Notes under the pieces: generated by a model
What the model saw: the letters and a program-made list of their open reading frames with translations, nothing else
Database searches by the model: none
Told to the model about the DNA's origin: nothing
Source: Delphinus delphis
Lineage: Eukaryota; Chordata; Mammalia; Artiodactyla; Delphinidae
Assembly (NCBI RefSeq): GCF_949987515.2
Contig: NC_082683.1
Coordinates: 122,908,582 to 122,972,581 of the forward strand
Length of the DNA: 64,000 nt
Direction: 5' to 3'
Position numbers and translations under genes: made by a program
Shown here: in pieces, positions 61,932 to 64,000 of the stretch
Layout of the letters: each line of letters starts with the position of its first letter
How positions within the stretch are numbered: position 1 is the stretch's first letter

Positions 61932-62785
61932 AAAAAGTTGATACTTCAAAAATAACAGAATGTTATACAGCAAAACAGCTATGAATTAATTTTTCAGATG
62001 AGGAAAATGGGTTTCTATTTTAGTATTTTGCAACCAAAGGATGTGACTGTATATCTAAGCTCTTGTACTCTTTTCTAGAAACTAGATTTTAACCAGTTTC
62101 TTATTTGATTCAAATGAAAATCATGATAATAGGTTTGCTTTTTAAGTTTTATTCAAAATGTCAGTTTTTTTCTTAAAAATGTAGGCAATTAGCCAGTAGA
62201 AGTGTTTGAAATTAGAAATAAGTTTTTCAAATCTGCCATAACAAGCAGCTGTTTTGTAATACTTAAAATATTGTTCTTTATAAGTGAAGAGAATATTTTA
62301 GGCTCATTTTTGGTTATGTCCTTTGAGTTTTTTCCAGTCTCAGTGAAAAATATGTCCTAGTCCTTTTTTTGTTTGCCTGGGATCAGGGCTGTAGGCCTTG
62401 GAACAAGGAGTTTAAGGCAGTTTTTTTAAGTAAGTTTGTAGCTTTGAATGAAAAAAATTATAGAATAAAAATTCTGTTGTAACTTTGAGGTGTGAACCTA
62501 GCTAATCTCAAGTGTTACATTGTCTGAGGTTATTTGACAAAATAGGTAGTGGTAAAACCAAAAATAGAAACTTAGCTGGTGAATTAATTTCACATTTTTA
62601 CTTAAGTTCTTTTTCTGGTTTGCTCATCTGATGAGTGCATTGGAATCCCTATGTGCCAGACACTCATTTGTGAGAATGTCCCTTTACTGTTTATCTTGTT
62701 TCTGATTAAATTTTTAAAAAAATTATTTTTAAAGGCTTATTTTTACAGTCTTTCCAAATTAACTGATTAACAGAAAGTGGTTCTT

Positions 62786-63971
62786 TTTTTTCTAACATTT
62801 TTATTGGGGTATAATTGCTTTACAATGGTGTGTTAGTTTCTGCTTTATAATAAAGTGAATCAGCTATACATATACATATATCCCCATATCTCCTCCCTCT
62901 TGTGTCTCCCTCCCTCCCTCCCTATCCCACCCCTCTAGGTGGTCACAAAGCACTGAGCTGATCTCCCTGTGCTATCTGGCTGCTTCCCACTAGCTATCTG
63001 TTTTACATTTGGTAGTGTATATATGTCCATGCTACTGTCTCACTTCATCCCAGCTTACCCTTCCTCCTCCCCGTGTCCTCAAGTCCATTCTCTACACCTG
63101 CATCTTTATTCCTGTCCTGCTAGGTCCTTCAGAACCGTTTTTTTTTTAGATTCCATATATATGTGTTAGCACATGGTATTTGTTTTTCTGTTTCTGACTT
63201 ACTTCACTCTGTATGACAGACTCTAGGTCCATCCACCTCACTACAAATAATTTCATTTCTTTTTATGGCTGAGTAATATTCCATTGTATATATGTGCCAC
63301 ATCTTCTTTATCCATTCATCTGTCAGTGGACACTTAGGTTGCTTCCATGTCCTGGATATTGTAAATAGAGTTCCAATGAACATTGTGATACATGACTCTT
63401 TTTGAATTATGGTTTTCTAAGGGTATATGCCCAGTAGTGGCATTGCTGGGTCGTATGGTAGTTCCATTTTTAGTTTTTTTAAGGAACCTCCATACTGTTC
63501 TCCACAGTGGCTGTATCAATTTACATTCCCACCAGCAGTGCAAGAGGGTTCCCTTTTCTCCACACCCTCTCCAGCATTTACTGTTTGTAGATTTTTTGAT
63601 GATGGCCATTCTGACTGGTGTGAGGTGATACCTCACTGTAGTTTTGATTTGCATTTCTCTAATGGTTAGTGATGTTGACAATCCTCCCATTTACCATTGG
63701 AACAAAAAGAATAAAATACCTAGGAATAAACCTACCTAAGAAGACAAAAGACCTGTATAGAAAGGTCTTACAGAAAACTGTAAGACACTGATGAAAGAAA
63801 TTAAGGATGATACAAACAGATGGAGAGATATACCATGTTCTTGGATTGGAAAAATCAACGTTGTGAAAATGACTATACTACCCAAAGCAATCTACAGAGC
63901 CAGTGCAATCCCTATCAAACTACCAATGGCATTTTTCACACAACTAGAACAAAAAATTTCACAATTCGTAG
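62786..63971 (-). mobile_element. 5'-inverted (twin-primed) L1 LINE
   Basis: 62786-63690 is the L1 3' end on the minus strand: A tail, 3' UTR and ORF2 C-terminus (for example [20 protein letters not shown] and [20 protein letters not shown], in a frame open over 63334-63690). From about 63690 to 63970 the sequence flips: an upstream ORF2 segment appears on the plus strand (KYLGINLPKKTKDLY, then degraded). Near-identical direct repeats flank the whole (62772-62785 and 63972-63987). Confidence 0.88.
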
Positions 63972-64000
63972 AGAAAGTGTGGTTCTTAGAAACAAACCTA

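Larger units (their letters stand above)
61338..64000 (+). other. MAEL: MAEL intron 5 (partial)
   Basis: Runs off the right edge. It contains a CHR SINE and a 5'-inverted L1. I looked for the next MAEL exon and did not find it. Confidence 0.85.

Noticed and set aside
63334..63690. 118-codon open frame with an [18 protein letters not shown] sequence
   Set aside because: This is the L1 ORF2 C-terminus of the inserted LINE and not a host gene.
1..64000. CRISPR arrays, operons, prophage or novel defence systems
   Set aside because: No spaced direct repeats of CRISPR type and no prokaryotic gene organisation. The sequence is mammalian nuclear DNA.

Overview
The window is mammalian nuclear DNA, almost certainly from a cetacean. 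It holds spliced vertebrate genes with kilobase introns. It also holds four near-full-length copies of the tRNA-derived CHR-type SINE that is typical of whales and dolphins (its 5' end begins ggcttccctggtggcgcag), a longer relative and a short relative. Clean target-site duplications flank all of these. No bacterial, phage or plasmid features are present.

Two protein-coding genes lie head to head. Both are cut by the window edges. On the minus strand, the first six coding exons of ILDR2 run from 43743 down to 4516. They encode a signal peptide, a V-type Ig domain, a short alternative linker exon, a transmembrane segment, a cysteine-dense juxtamembrane stretch and a Pro/Gly-rich start of the cytoplasmic tail (about 293 residues). 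The rest of the tail lies beyond the left edge. On the plus strand, the first five coding exons of MAEL run from 56618 to 61337. They encode the HMG box and the start of the Maelstrom domain (about 174 residues). The remaining exons lie beyond the right edge. All reading frames are open, every inferred splice site is GT-AG, and phases match across every junction. The order and orientation match ILDR2-MAEL on human 1q24.

Layout: 1-4515 is ILDR2 intron 6 (ancient L2 copies, an exact 41-bp tandem duplication). 4516-8752 holds ILDR2 exons 6, 5 and 4. 8753-26409 is the 17.7-kb intron 3, which contains a CpG-rich islet with an RFX-like X-box. 26410-27725 holds exons 3 and 2. 27726-43697 is the 16-kb intron 1 (CHR SINEs, L2, MIR, an L1 3' end). 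43698-44330 holds exon 1 and the CpG-island promoter. 44330-56370 is intergenic (U2 snRNA fragment, L2, MIR, MER5A-like element, microsatellites, a mosaic of old L1 pieces). 56370-61337 holds the MAEL promoter and exons 1-5. 61338-64000 is MAEL intron 5, with a CHR SINE and a 5'-inverted L1 that has candidate target-site duplications.

The two genes are neighbours and show no sign of acting together. ILDR2 is a membrane Ig protein of the angulin (LSR/ILDR) family. MAEL acts in germline piRNA silencing of transposons. I found no new multi-gene system. The most notable items are the twin-primed L1, the tailless U2 insertion, the intragenic CpG islet with X-boxes, a 28-bp near-perfect palindrome, and inverted SINE pairs around MAEL exons 3-5.
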